Shown: positions 1-5,599, numbered from the stretch's first letter. The stretch is DNA of 5,698 nucleotides from an uncultured Oscillospiraceae bacterium (GCA_934561335.1 CAKTGD010000107.1:1-5698); one strand, 5' to 3'. The notes: a model not told the origin generated them from the sequence alone. Translations and numbers: made by a program.

Positions 1-60
1 CCAAGCAAGGAGATAGCAAAAGCAGAAGCAATAAGAAGAGAATATTTCAAAAACAAGTGA
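1..60 (+). CDS. higB: HigB/RelE-like toxin, C-terminal end only
   Basis: Partial gene entering from the left edge. Frame 1 reads 19 residues and stops at TGA 58-60. The visible tail begins PSKEIAKAEAIRREYF, a basic alternating Lys/Arg/Glu helix. HigB toxins of the Gp49-like (DUF891) family commonly end with a 'TPKKEIxxAxxxKxEY' helix, so the match is good but short. Such toxins are ribosome-dependent mRNA endonucleases in the cytoplasm. The next gene starts 2 bp after the stop and encodes an XRE-type antitoxin, the toxin-first order typical of HigBA modules. None of the catalytic part is visible, so activity cannot be judged. The identification rests on the tail and the neighbour. Confidence 0.6.
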   Translation, partial: PSKEIAKAEAIRREYFKNK

Positions 61-62
61 TT

Positions 63-392
63 ATGGCACAGATGAATCTTACCCCATTGGACGATGTGCT
101 TGACAAGCATTTCGGTAAAGTAGGCACACCTAAACGTGATGCTTTTGAGAGTGACGTGGATGGAGCTTTACATGCCTATAGATTGGGCGAAGCAATCAAG
201 AAAGCTCGTATAGAACAGAACTTGACACAAGAACAACTTGGTGAGCGTATTGGCGTGAAAAGAGCACAGATTTCTCGATTGGAAAGAGGTTACAGTATCA
301 CTATTCCAACTATGAGAAGGGTGTTCAAAGCACTGGGTGTAGTTACTGCAACGATTGACTTAGGTATTGCAGGTAAAGTTGCATTGTGGTAA
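63..392 (+). CDS. higA: HigA-like XRE-family antitoxin / transcriptional regulator
   Basis: A 109-residue protein with a helix-turn-helix of the Cro/C1 (XRE) type at about residues 41-92. The core runs RLGEAIKKAR, then LTQEQLGERIGVKRAQIS, then RLERG, with the usual Q-L-G and I-S-R-L-E-x-G signature. Residues 1-40 form an acidic/basic N-terminal extension seen in HigA antitoxins paired with Gp49-like toxins. These proteins neutralise the toxin and repress their own promoter. ATG 63 is preferred over GTG 57: it lies 2 bp after the toxin stop, which suits translational coupling, and GTG 57 would overlap that stop. No strong Shine-Dalgarno precedes it. The nuclease-methylase gene follows after 24 bp, so this regulator could also influence it, much as C proteins control some restriction-modification operons. 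That last point is inference. Confidence 0.82.
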   Translation: MAQMNLTPLDDVLDKHFGKVGTPKRDAFESDVDGALHAYRLGEAIKKARIEQNLTQEQLGERIGVKRAQISRLERGYSITIPTMRRVFKALGVVTATIDLGIAGKVALW

Positions 393-416
393 AATCCAAT
401 TATCTATGGTATAAAA

Positions 417-2312
417 ATGACAGAAAAGACAACAGATCTCATTATATCAAAGTTGCTCGATGCTTCAAGTATAGAGCACTACGCAGAATCATGTCCTATT
501 GAAGAAATCAATAAGGCGATGGTTTCTAAGCGTGGTACAGGAAAGAAAGGCTTTCCTGAATACTTGGCAATTTCGGGTGACTTTGTTATCGTAATAGAAG
601 ACAAGGCAAAGGTTGAAGACCAAGCAAAGTACTTGAAAGATAATGAAACTTTGCTGATGGATACTTCAAGCGTAACCAAGTATGCGGAGAATGGTGCGCT
701 GCATTATGCGCTCAGCATCATTCAAAACACAAACTTCAAGAAAGTCATTGCCTTTGGTTGTTCGGGGACAGACGAAAAGCGCATTGTAATTCGTCCAATT
801 TACGTTAGTCCGACAGGTTACAAGATTCTTCCAAAGGTCAAGGATTTCAGTCAGTTCTCAACCGAAAATATCGAACGTTACTACAATGAGATTATTTGCG
901 GTAACGAAAGTATTGAACGTGTTGAGCTGAAAACCATTCTTAGCCGTGCCAAGACTTTGCATGAGGATTTGCGCAACTATGGACAACTTGGAGATAGTGA
1001 AAAGCCTTTGGTCGTATCTGCTATTCTTTTGGCATTGGAAGAAAAGGATTTCTCAACAGAGAGTTTGAATGGAGATACCGTAAAAACTGATGGTCAAAAG
1101 ATATTCGATGCCATGTCCGCACACATGGAAAGAGTAAAGGTTGAGCCACAGGTGAAAAAGAAAAGGGTCATAGACCAATTTAATCTCATCATCAATAGAC
1201 CTGTATTGTCAGAATATGACGAGCGATTAGGAAAATCCCCTTTGCGCTATTTTGCAGAATACTTGCACTCAAATATCCTAACTGCCATTTGCAACAATTC
1301 CCCAGAAGATGTGCTTGGTCGTTTCTATGGTGAGTTTATCAGTTACAGTGGTGGTGATGGGCAAACGCTTGGTGTTGTTCTTACTCCAAAGCACATAACC
1401 GAGTTGTTTACAGACTTGGCGGAAATCAAGCCTACCGACAAGGTGCTTGACCCTTGCTGCGGAACAGGTGGTTTCTTGATAGCTGCCATGCACAGAATGC
1501 TGACCCAAGCAAAAGAGGAAGACAAAGAAAACATCAGAAGAAACAATCTTCATGGTATAGAGTTACGTGACGATATGTTTTCTATTGCCACAACCAACAT
1601 GATATTACGTGGCGATGGAAAGAGCAACCTTATCTGTGCAGACTTTTTGAAACAGAGTGCAGAAGAAATGTACAAGAAGGGCTTTACCGTTGGCTTGATG
1701 AACCCGCCATATTCACAAGGAAAGACAAAAAGCACAGCACACTTGACGGAGTTGAAATTCATCTGTCACTTGTTGGATTGCGTAGGTGATGGTGCTCGTT
1801 GTGTTGTCATAGTTCCACAAAGTACAATGGTGGGCAAAACAAAAGAGGACAAAATAGATAAGCAGTACATTCTCGATAACCATACGCTCGAAGGTGTAAT
1901 AACCCTCAATACAGATACGTTCTATGGTGTAGGAACAAATCCTGTAATAGCAGTATTTACAGCCCATCAGCCACACCCCAAAGATAAGTTGGTGAAGTTT
2001 GTTGACTTCAAAGATGATGGTTATGAAGTCTTTGCTCATGTCGGATTGATGCCTACAGACAGAGCAACTGAGAGAAAGAAATATCTTCTTGATTGTTGGT
2101 TTCAAGGCAAGACAGCACCAAACTCTTTTATTGTGCGTAGCACCATTGAAGCAGATGACGAATGGCTGCATTCATTCTACTATTTCAACGAAGAGATACC
2201 ATCAGAGGAAGACTTTGAAAAGACGATGGCAGACTATCTGACTTTCGAGTTCAACATGATTACTCACGGACGAGGCTACTTGTTTGAAGAAAAGGAGGTG
2301 GCAAATGGATAA
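417..2312 (+). CDS. BcgI-like fused nuclease / N6-adenine DNA methyltransferase subunit
   Basis: A 631-residue HsdM-type N6-adenine DNA methyltransferase with an extra N-terminal part. SAM-binding motif I is DPCCGTGG at residues 345-352 (DPACGTGG in most relatives). The catalytic motif NPPY is at 429-432. The stretch LTPKHITELF just before motif I is typical of the HsdM family. Near the N terminus, P47-E48 and then E61-D62-K63 in a hydrophobic strand (VIVIEDK) fit a PD-(D/E)xK nuclease site (PE-x12-EDK). BcgI subunit A has the same layout and nearly the same length, with its nuclease ExK close to residue 53 as I recall. A BcgI-like enzyme would methylate adenine in a split site and cut on both sides of it. 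No separate HsdR is present in the window, which supports a fused nuclease. The stop overlaps the S gene by 8 bp. The alternative is a plain type I HsdM with a degenerate N-terminal fold; the methyltransferase part is secure, the nuclease part less so. Confidence 0.85.
   Translation: MTEKTTDLIISKLLDASSIEHYAESCPIEEINKAMVSKRGTGKKGFPEYLAISGDFVIVIEDKAKVEDQAKYLKDNETLLMDTSSVTKYAENGALHYALSIIQNTNFKKVIAFGCSGTDEKRIVIRPIYVSPTGYKILPKVKDFSQFSTENIERYYNEIICGNESIERVELKTILSRAKTLHEDLRNYGQLGDSEKPLVVSAILLALEEKDFSTESLNGDTVKTDGQKIFDAMSAHMERVKVEPQVKKKRVIDQFNLIINRPVLSEYDERLGKSPLRYFAEYLHSNILTAICNNSPEDVLGRFYGEFISYSGGDGQTLGVVLTPKHITELFTDLAEIKPTDKVLDPCCGTGGFLIAAMHRMLTQAKEEDKENIRRNNLHGIELRDDMFSIATTNMILRGDGKSNLICADFLKQSAEEMYKKGFTVGLMNPPYSQGKTKSTAHLTELKFICHLLDCVGDGARCVVIVPQSTMVGKTKEDKIDKQYILDNHTLEGVITLNTDTFYGVGTNPVIAVFTAHQPHPKDKLVKFVDFKDDGYEVFAHVGLMPTDRATERKKYLLDCWFQGKTAPNSFIVRSTIEADDEWLHSFYYFNEEIPSEEDFEKTMADYLTFEFNMITHGRGYLFEEKEVANG
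2292..2298 (+). promoter_or_regulatory. Shine-Dalgarno deciding the S-subunit start
   Basis: AAGGAGG lies 6 nt upstream of ATG 2305, inside the end of the preceding methylase gene. It selects ATG 2305 over the in-frame ATG at 2284. Strong Shine-Dalgarno sites are uncommon in Bacteroidetes, so this one stands out. With the 8-bp gene overlap it points to coupled translation of the two subunits. Confidence 0.7.
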
Positions 2313-3864
2313 TCTGTCATCAGTACGTTGGAAATCATTTGTCCTCTCTGATATATTCACAATATCACCAGGCAAACGATTGACCAAAGCCGACATGAAA
2401 GTTGGCAAACGTCCTTTTATAGGGGCAACAGACAGTAACAATGGTATAACTGCATGGGTTGATAACACCAATGAAAGTTTAGACAAACTTGTTTTAGGTG
2501 TAAACTACAATGGAAGTGTTGTTGAAACTTTCTTTCATCCATACGAGTGTATCTTTTCAGATGATGTCAAAAGACTTCATCTGAAGAGTGGTATAACATC
2601 TTACCATGTTATGTTGTTCTTGAAGACCATGATAATTCAACAGAAAGTGAAATTTGAATATGGTTACAAGTTTAACGAGAAAAGAATGCAACGCCAAAAA
2701 ATTCTTCTACCTGTCACAGAAGACAACTCTCCTGATTGGCAGTTCATGGAGGAATACATGCGCAGAAAAGAAACATTATTATTGAAACCAGCAGTAGAAA
2801 AATTATGCAAGCGACTGATACACAAAGAAATTTTAGGGGGGGGTAAACTGCTTCGCTCTCAATGGAAGCCTTTTAGCTTTACAGAAGTATTTACAGAAAT
2901 ACAGCGTGGCAAGCGTCTTAAAAAAGCAGACCATACAGAAGGCACTGTTCCATATGTATCATCCACAGCACTCAACAATGGTGTGGATGGATTTGTCGGC
3001 AACGAAGGCAGCGTAAGAAAGTTCGAGGAGTGCATAACCATTGCCAATAGTGGCAGTGTTGGTAGTGCGTTCTTCCACCAATACGAGTTTGTGGCAAGCG
3101 ACCATGTTACCCAACTCAAACGTAAGGGATTGGATAAATACGCCTACCTTTTCATGGTGCCAATAATCAACCGTTTGTCGGAGAAGTACAGCTTCAACAG
3201 AGAAATAAATGATGAGCGCATAAAGCGAGAAAAGATATTGCTCCCCATTAATGATAAGGGTGAAATAGATTTCGATTTTATGTCCTCATTCATGCAAGAG
3301 GTAGAAGCTGATATACTCAAAACAACCCTAAAGGTTTTCAAGAAGCGATTGAACGCCAATGAAAACAAAACGGGGGGGGTAAAATGGAAAGCGTTCTTCC
3401 TTGAAGAAATTGCACAAATATCTTCGGGAAAAGATATCTACGAAAGAGAGCGTACAAGTGGGCAAACCCCTTATGTTACGGCGACAGCCAATAATAATGG
3501 TATCGGCTATTTCGTTGGCAACCAAAACGAAACTTTGGAAAGAGAATGCCTGTCTGTAAATCGAAACGGCTCTGTTGGGTATTGCTTTTATCATCCATAC
3601 GATGCACTATATGGAAACGACACTCGCAAGCTGAAACCTATAAGAAACAACAAATATGTTTCTCTTTTCATATCCATGTGCATAACAAATCAACGTGCCA
3701 AATATGGATATGGCTATAAAATGGGAACAGGGCGTTTGAAACGCCAAAAGATACTCTTGCCTATAGATGCCAATAGCCAACCAAATTGGGACTACATGGA
3801 GACATATATGCAGAATTTGGAGCAACAGAAAATATTAGAATATCTTAGGCACATTGAAAGATAA
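2305..3864 (+). CDS. Specificity (S) subunit with three tandem TRDs and two phase-variable poly-G junctions
   Basis: A 519-residue DNA-recognition subunit partnering the upstream nuclease-methylase. It is built from three homologous units starting at W9, W187 and W361. Each opens with WK-x-F, then has a Gly-Lys segment (SPGKRL, QRGKRL, SSGKDI), an NNG motif, N/S-G-SV followed by F(F/Y)H-x-Y, and closes with R(Q/E)KILLP plus a helical tail (KRL in units 1 and 2). These are hallmarks of type I/IIB S-subunit TRDs. HsdS and BcgI B proteins normally carry two TRDs; three is unusual. Codons 178-180 and 356-359 fall in two G8 tracts exactly between units. G9 at the first gives a 180-residue one-TRD protein and G7 at the second gives a 358-residue two-TRD protein, each by immediate TAA. 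G7 at the first gives 57 out-of-frame codons before TAA 3014-3016; G9 at the second stops at TGA 3402-3404. MmcQ/YjbR follows after 17 bp. I avoid a symbol because the BcgI-type and HsdS names compete. Confidence 0.88.
   Translation: MDNLSSVRWKSFVLSDIFTISPGKRLTKADMKVGKRPFIGATDSNNGITAWVDNTNESLDKLVLGVNYNGSVVETFFHPYECIFSDDVKRLHLKSGITSYHVMLFLKTMIIQQKVKFEYGYKFNEKRMQRQKILLPVTEDNSPDWQFMEEYMRRKETLLLKPAVEKLCKRLIHKEILGGGKLLRSQWKPFSFTEVFTEIQRGKRLKKADHTEGTVPYVSSTALNNGVDGFVGNEGSVRKFEECITIANSGSVGSAFFHQYEFVASDHVTQLKRKGLDKYAYLFMVPIINRLSEKYSFNREINDERIKREKILLPINDKGEIDFDFMSSFMQEVEADILKTTLKVFKKRLNANENKTGGVKWKAFFLEEIAQISSGKDIYERERTSGQTPYVTATANNNGIGYFVGNQNETLERECLSVNRNGSVGYCFYHPYDALYGNDTRKLKPIRNNKYVSLFISMCITNQRAKYGYGYKMGTGRLKRQKILLPIDANSQPNWDYMETYMQNLEQQKILEYLRHIER
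2329..2835 (+). repeat. TRD unit 1 of the S subunit
   Basis: First of three homologous recognition units, from W9 to just before the first G tract. It is closer to unit 3 than to unit 2: both have an N-x-N-E-(S/T)-L segment, a NGSV...HPY block and a YGYK...RQKILLP ending. It would be the only recognition unit made if the first tract holds nine Gs. Confidence 0.8.
2836..2843 (+). repeat. G8 homopolymer, phase-variation switch 1
   Basis: Eight consecutive G at the junction of TRD units 1 and 2, followed by TAAACTG. The reading here is GGG GGG GGT AAA, which keeps the frame open. One extra G reads GGG GGG GGG TAA and stops at once. One G fewer shifts the frame and reaches TAA at 3014-3016. Runs of this length are classic slipped-strand sites. 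The stop placed directly after the run suggests selection for a switch. Confidence 0.85.
2863..3369 (+). repeat. TRD unit 2 of the S subunit
   Basis: Second recognition unit, from W187 to the second G tract. It shares WKPF, GKRLKKAD, the LNNGVDGFVGN segment, SGSVGSAFFHQYEF and REKILLP with its neighbours. It is more divergent than units 1 and 3 are from each other, so it probably recognises a different half-site. It has no in-frame ATG near its start, so it is unlikely to be translated alone if the first tract shifts. Confidence 0.78.
3372..3379 (+). repeat. G8 homopolymer, phase-variation switch 2
   Basis: A second run of eight G, at the junction of TRD units 2 and 3, followed by TAAAATGG. 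The reading here is ACG GGG GGG GTA AAA TGG, open into unit 3. One G fewer gives ACG GGG GGG TAA, an immediate stop leaving a two-TRD protein of 358 residues. One extra G leads to TGA at 3402-3404. The 12-nt string GGGGGGGGTAAA is identical at both switches (2836-2847 and 3372-3383), but it is read in different phases. Confidence 0.85.
3385..3861 (+). repeat. TRD unit 3 of the S subunit
   Basis: Third recognition unit, from W361 to the C terminus. It matches unit 1 in NETLERE, RNGSVGYCFYHPY and YGYKMGTGRLKRQKILLP. The helical tail ends LRHIER without the (K)KRL seen in units 1 and 2, fitting the natural end of the protein. It is expressed only when both G tracts are in the open phase, as in this sequence. 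Confidence 0.78.
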
Positions 3865-3881
3865 AACCGTAAGTATAAGAA

Positions 3882-4244
3882 ATGAACATTGAAGAAGTTA
3901 GAGAGTATTGCTTATCATTGCCTGGCACAGAAGAAGCAATGCCTTATGGAGAAGATTGGGTGATCTTCCGTGTAGGAGGAAAAATCTTCCTGCATATATG
4001 GTTGGAAGCACCGATACCAACTATTGCTGTAAAGCTGCTACCCGAACGTGGCGAGGAATTGAGGGAAGAGTACAATGCCTTTTCTCCTGCGTACCATTTG
4101 AATAAGAAACATTGGAACGACATTTTTATAGAGGGGTCTTTTCCTAATAGAATGATAGAGGATTGGATAAAAGAATCATACGAGTTAGTGAAAAGTAAAT
4201 TGCCAAAATCAATAGAAATGGTTGCTCCACAAAAGATAGAATAA
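3882..4244 (+). CDS. MmcQ/YjbR family protein
   Basis: A 120-residue protein of the MmcQ/YjbR family (DUF419), small cytoplasmic proteins with a CyaY-like fold that are annotated as possible DNA-binding proteins; no precise function is established. The N terminus shows the family start MNIEEVREYCLSLPGTEEAM, then PYGEDWVIFRVGGKIF. The C-terminal half has PAYHLNKKHWNDIF and a closing helix WIKESYELVKSKLPK. Both blocks are strongly characteristic, and the length is normal for a complete member. It starts 17 bp after the S-subunit stop with no promoter or terminator evident between, so it is probably the last gene of the restriction-modification transcript. Whether it contributes to restriction or is a passenger cannot be told from sequence. 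Confidence 0.88.
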   Translation: MNIEEVREYCLSLPGTEEAMPYGEDWVIFRVGGKIFLHIWLEAPIPTIAVKLLPERGEELREEYNAFSPAYHLNKKHWNDIFIEGSFPNRMIEDWIKESYELVKSKLPKSIEMVAPQKIE

Positions 4245-4385
4245 TAGCTTTGTTGCGTCTGCTTAGTGGCATTAGCCAAGAAGTTGCTTCGCTGTTCATG
4301 GGTGTTTGTTACTTGATAAACTGTTTACAGTTGGTATACTCACTTTCTGCGACCATCGGGAGCAAAATTTCTCCGACCTCATGGT

Positions 4386-4427
4386 GGAGCGAGGAGTTTT
4401 GGGGTTCCCAAAACATAACCTCGCTCC
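4386..4427. repeat. Nested perfect palindrome (large hairpin)
   Basis: Outer arms GGAGCGAGG (4386-4394) and CCTCGCTCC (4419-4427) are perfect complements over 9 bp. Inside, GTTTTGGG (4396-4403) and CCCAAAAC (4407-4414) form a perfect 8-bp stem with a 3-nt loop. A single A on one side and ATAA on the other leave a small internal loop. No T-run follows on either strand, so a simple terminator is unlikely. It could be a recombinase, relaxase or replication-protein site, or a single-strand folding element. Confidence 0.7.
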
Positions 4428-4657
4428 CTCCTCCAAACATAATAATCGACACTCTTGTCTTTCGATTCTCCAAATCCAAAATTGCCGACCTTAAATCTCA
4501 CAATTTGCATGAAACATCAAAAGCTGCTGCATTGATAAAGAACAAGGGAACAGACACGACCTGCTTTGTTCTTGAAGTTTACAAAAGACAAGGTAATAAT
4601 ATTCTGTGCGCAATTTGCCAAGTATAGTAGTTGTATATTGTCGTTTTATTTCGTAAG

Positions 4658-4699
4658 CTATACCGAGTGTGTTATGTGCGCTGTGTGTCCTCGGTATAG
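4658..4699. repeat. 10-bp perfect inverted repeat
   Basis: CTATACCGAG (4658-4667) and CTCGGTATAG (4690-4699) are exact reverse complements separated by 22 nt rich in TGTG. There is no following T-run. The arms plus spacer have the size expected of a protein-binding or recombination core site, but no specific system is recognised. Confidence 0.55.
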
Positions 4700-4752
4700 G
4701 TTGCATAAATCTAATGCCATGCTAAAACACTGCGGAGGTTCGCCCAAGTGGC

Positions 4753-4771
4753 TGGAGGCGCAAAGCCTCCA
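4753..4771. repeat. Short GC-rich hairpin inside the coding remnant
   Basis: TGGAGGC (4753-4759) and GCCTCCA (4765-4771) make a perfect 7-bp stem with loop GCAAA. It falls in the remnant frame, so it may be chance within coding sequence. No T-run follows. Confidence 0.45.
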
Positions 4772-4957
4772 AGGAACGTTGCAGCAATCATTTCGGAGAA
4801 TAGAGCGGTAGCCAATAATCCACAAGTACATTTTACAGCGGAACAAGTGTTGGGCGTTTTTCAGATGAGCAGTTGAAGAGATATGGTATTGCTATGAAAA
4901 TCAAACACTTAACCTGTCAACAAGTTCTCAACAAAAGTTTCGACACAACAAATCACT

Positions 4958-4971
4958 GGGCAAAAGAGAAA
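4958..4971. repeat. Left arm of a 14-bp inverted repeat
   Basis: GGGCAAAAGAGAAA is the exact reverse complement of 5276-5289, about 300 bp away inside the end of the RhuM-like gene. Matches continue imperfectly on both sides (AC outside, TAG inside). The A-rich part of the arm (4962-4970) also pairs with TTCTCTTTT at 4994-5002 to form a local hairpin. Confidence 0.5.
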
Positions 4972-5107
4972 CATAGACATGGACATTGAGGGCTTCTCTT
5001 TTCATCATTACCTTTCTTTTGTTGAGATATTTGTCGAGAGTATGTAGAGCCATAAATACTTGATATTCAATACGACTTTCTGTATATTCAACAAATCAAC
5101 AAAAATA

Positions 5108-5148
5108 TGGGGATTTGTTAGTTTTTTATACAATATGACAAATCCCCA
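5108..5148 (-). terminator. Possible intrinsic terminator of the recombinase/RhuM-like pair
   Basis: TGGGGATTTGT (5108-5118) and ACAAATCCCCA (5138-5148) form a perfect 11-bp stem with a 19-nt loop. Read on the minus strand, the stem is followed by ATATTTTTG, a T-rich tail. It lies about 75 bp beyond the stop of the minus-strand RhuM-like gene, the right place for a terminator. The loop is longer than usual, so a protein-binding inverted repeat remains possible. Confidence 0.5.
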
Positions 5149-5224
5149 ACAAGCAAAGTATATGCTTCAGTACTTATTCACGACAGTACGACAGCGACAA
5201 ACAAACCAACAAGCAAGAGTACAT

Positions 5225-5599
5225 TCAGCTAAAGGCGGTTGTTCCTCCACTGAATTGTAGGACAATGACACTACTTTTCTCTTTTGCCCCGTACAACTTC
5301 TTCATGATGGTGTCCCGAAACCGAACAGCACCATAAGAGCCTATACGGAAACAAAGGGCAACAACCATCGGAAAACCATACATCGTTTGCCAAATGCCCT
5401 TGGAGGTTTCCTGTTTCTGTTGTACCTCCGACATGGGCAACAAACCTTCCTCGTATATCGACCTTATCACAGCATGGAGTTTCGGGGCGGTGACATGGAG
5501 CATATCCACCAATTCGCCCTCGCTCATCCACAAGTCTTTCAAGTTGGACGGAATGGAAAGTTCTCCATTTCCGTCCATGGTGATTACTGTCCTTTTCAT
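5225..5599 (-). CDS. RhuM-like small protein following a recombinase gene
   Basis: A 124-residue protein starting at ATG 5599-5597 with a good Shine-Dalgarno (GGAGGAA, 5610-5604). Residues 24-53 (LWMSEGELVDML, then VTAPKLHAVIRSIYEEG) match the winged-helix-like opening of RhuM/Fic-associated proteins, where 'WLTQxQMAELFGV...IxxHIxNIxxEGEL' is usual. Residues 74-105 (YGFPMVVALCFRIGSYGAVRFRDTIMKKL) match the RhuM block 'YNLDxIIxVGYRVxSxRxxxFRxWA'. It is shorter than full RhuM (about 300 residues), so only the N-terminal module is present. Related small proteins beginning MKR-x-ITMD occur in Bacteroides, to my memory. Its start overlaps the recombinase stop by 4 bp (ATGA), implying one transcript and coupled translation. 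A DNA-binding or recombination-accessory role is inferred, not shown. Its last codons contain one arm of the 14-bp inverted repeat. Confidence 0.65.
   Translation of the reverse strand: MKRTVITMDGNGELSIPSNLKDLWMSEGELVDMLHVTAPKLHAVIRSIYEEGLLPMSEVQQKQETSKGIWQTMYGFPMVVALCFRIGSYGAVRFRDTIMKKLYGAKEKSSVIVLQFSGGTTAFS
5276..5289. repeat. Right arm of a 14-bp inverted repeat
   Basis: TTTCTCTTTTGCCC is the exact reverse complement of 4958-4971. On the minus strand it encodes Gly-Ala-Lys-Glu-Lys near the end of the RhuM-like protein, so coding could explain this copy but not its partner. Confidence 0.5.

Larger units (their letters stand above)
4715..4989 (+). pseudogene. Frameshifted remnant of an unrecognised coding sequence
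   Basis: From 4715 a frame stays open to TGA 4874-4876 and reads like protein (FAQVAGGAKPPRNVAAII, later FTAEQVLGVF). It has no ATG near its start, because TAA at 4712-4714 closes it upstream. At a T5 run (4857-4861) a -1 shift moves into a second open frame reading SDEQLKRYGIAMKIKHLT and on to TGA 4987-4989. The join VF-SDEQLKRYGI looks natural, as if one T had been lost from a T6 run. The family is not recognised; charged and polar segments of this kind occur in conjugative-element proteins. A small ORF starting at ATG 4894 (31 residues) is part of the second frame. It is called a remnant because the start is missing and a shift is needed. Confidence 0.3.
4245..5224. other. About 980 bp without a confident gene; probable mobile-element remnant
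   Basis: No reading frame here has convincing family features. The longest, at 4250-4627 (+), would give 125 residues, but a large palindrome runs through it. The stretch contains a nested hairpin (4386-4427), a perfect 10-bp inverted repeat (4658-4699), a short GC-rich hairpin (4753-4771), a frameshifted coding remnant (4715-4989), one arm of a 14-bp inverted repeat (4958-4971) and a terminator-like hairpin (5108-5148). The density of inverted repeats next to a recombinase gene fits eroded mobile DNA. No intact RNA gene was recognised. Confidence 0.5.

Noticed and set aside
1713..2171. 152-codon minus-strand open frame
   Set aside because: It lies opposite the methylase gene, is rich in Cys and Phe, and has no family features; it is an antisense shadow.
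2305..3864. The three-TRD reading as an assembly artefact joining separate genes
   Set aside because: It cannot be excluded without reads, since a one-base error in a G8 run would split the gene. However, both junctions have the same G8-TAAA design and no unit has its own nearby start, which favours a real switch.
4250..4627. 125-codon open frame on the + strand
   Set aside because: It runs through the nested palindrome, lacks a recognisable domain and has an unpersuasive N-terminal half. Its second half looks somewhat protein-like, but that is not enough to call a gene.
4734..4782. tRNA-like 5' half (CGCCCAAGTGGCTGGAGGCG resembles the D-arm region of a serine tRNA)
   Set aside because: No matching anticodon stem, T-arm or 3' acceptor strand is found downstream, and the stretch fits the coding remnant.
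4946..5098. Direct repeats CAACAAATCA at 4946-4955 and 5089-5098, with related ACAAATC copies near 5112-5144, as possible iterons
   Set aside because: Short, AT-rich and irregularly spaced, with no replication gene nearby. The later copies are explained by the terminator-like stem.
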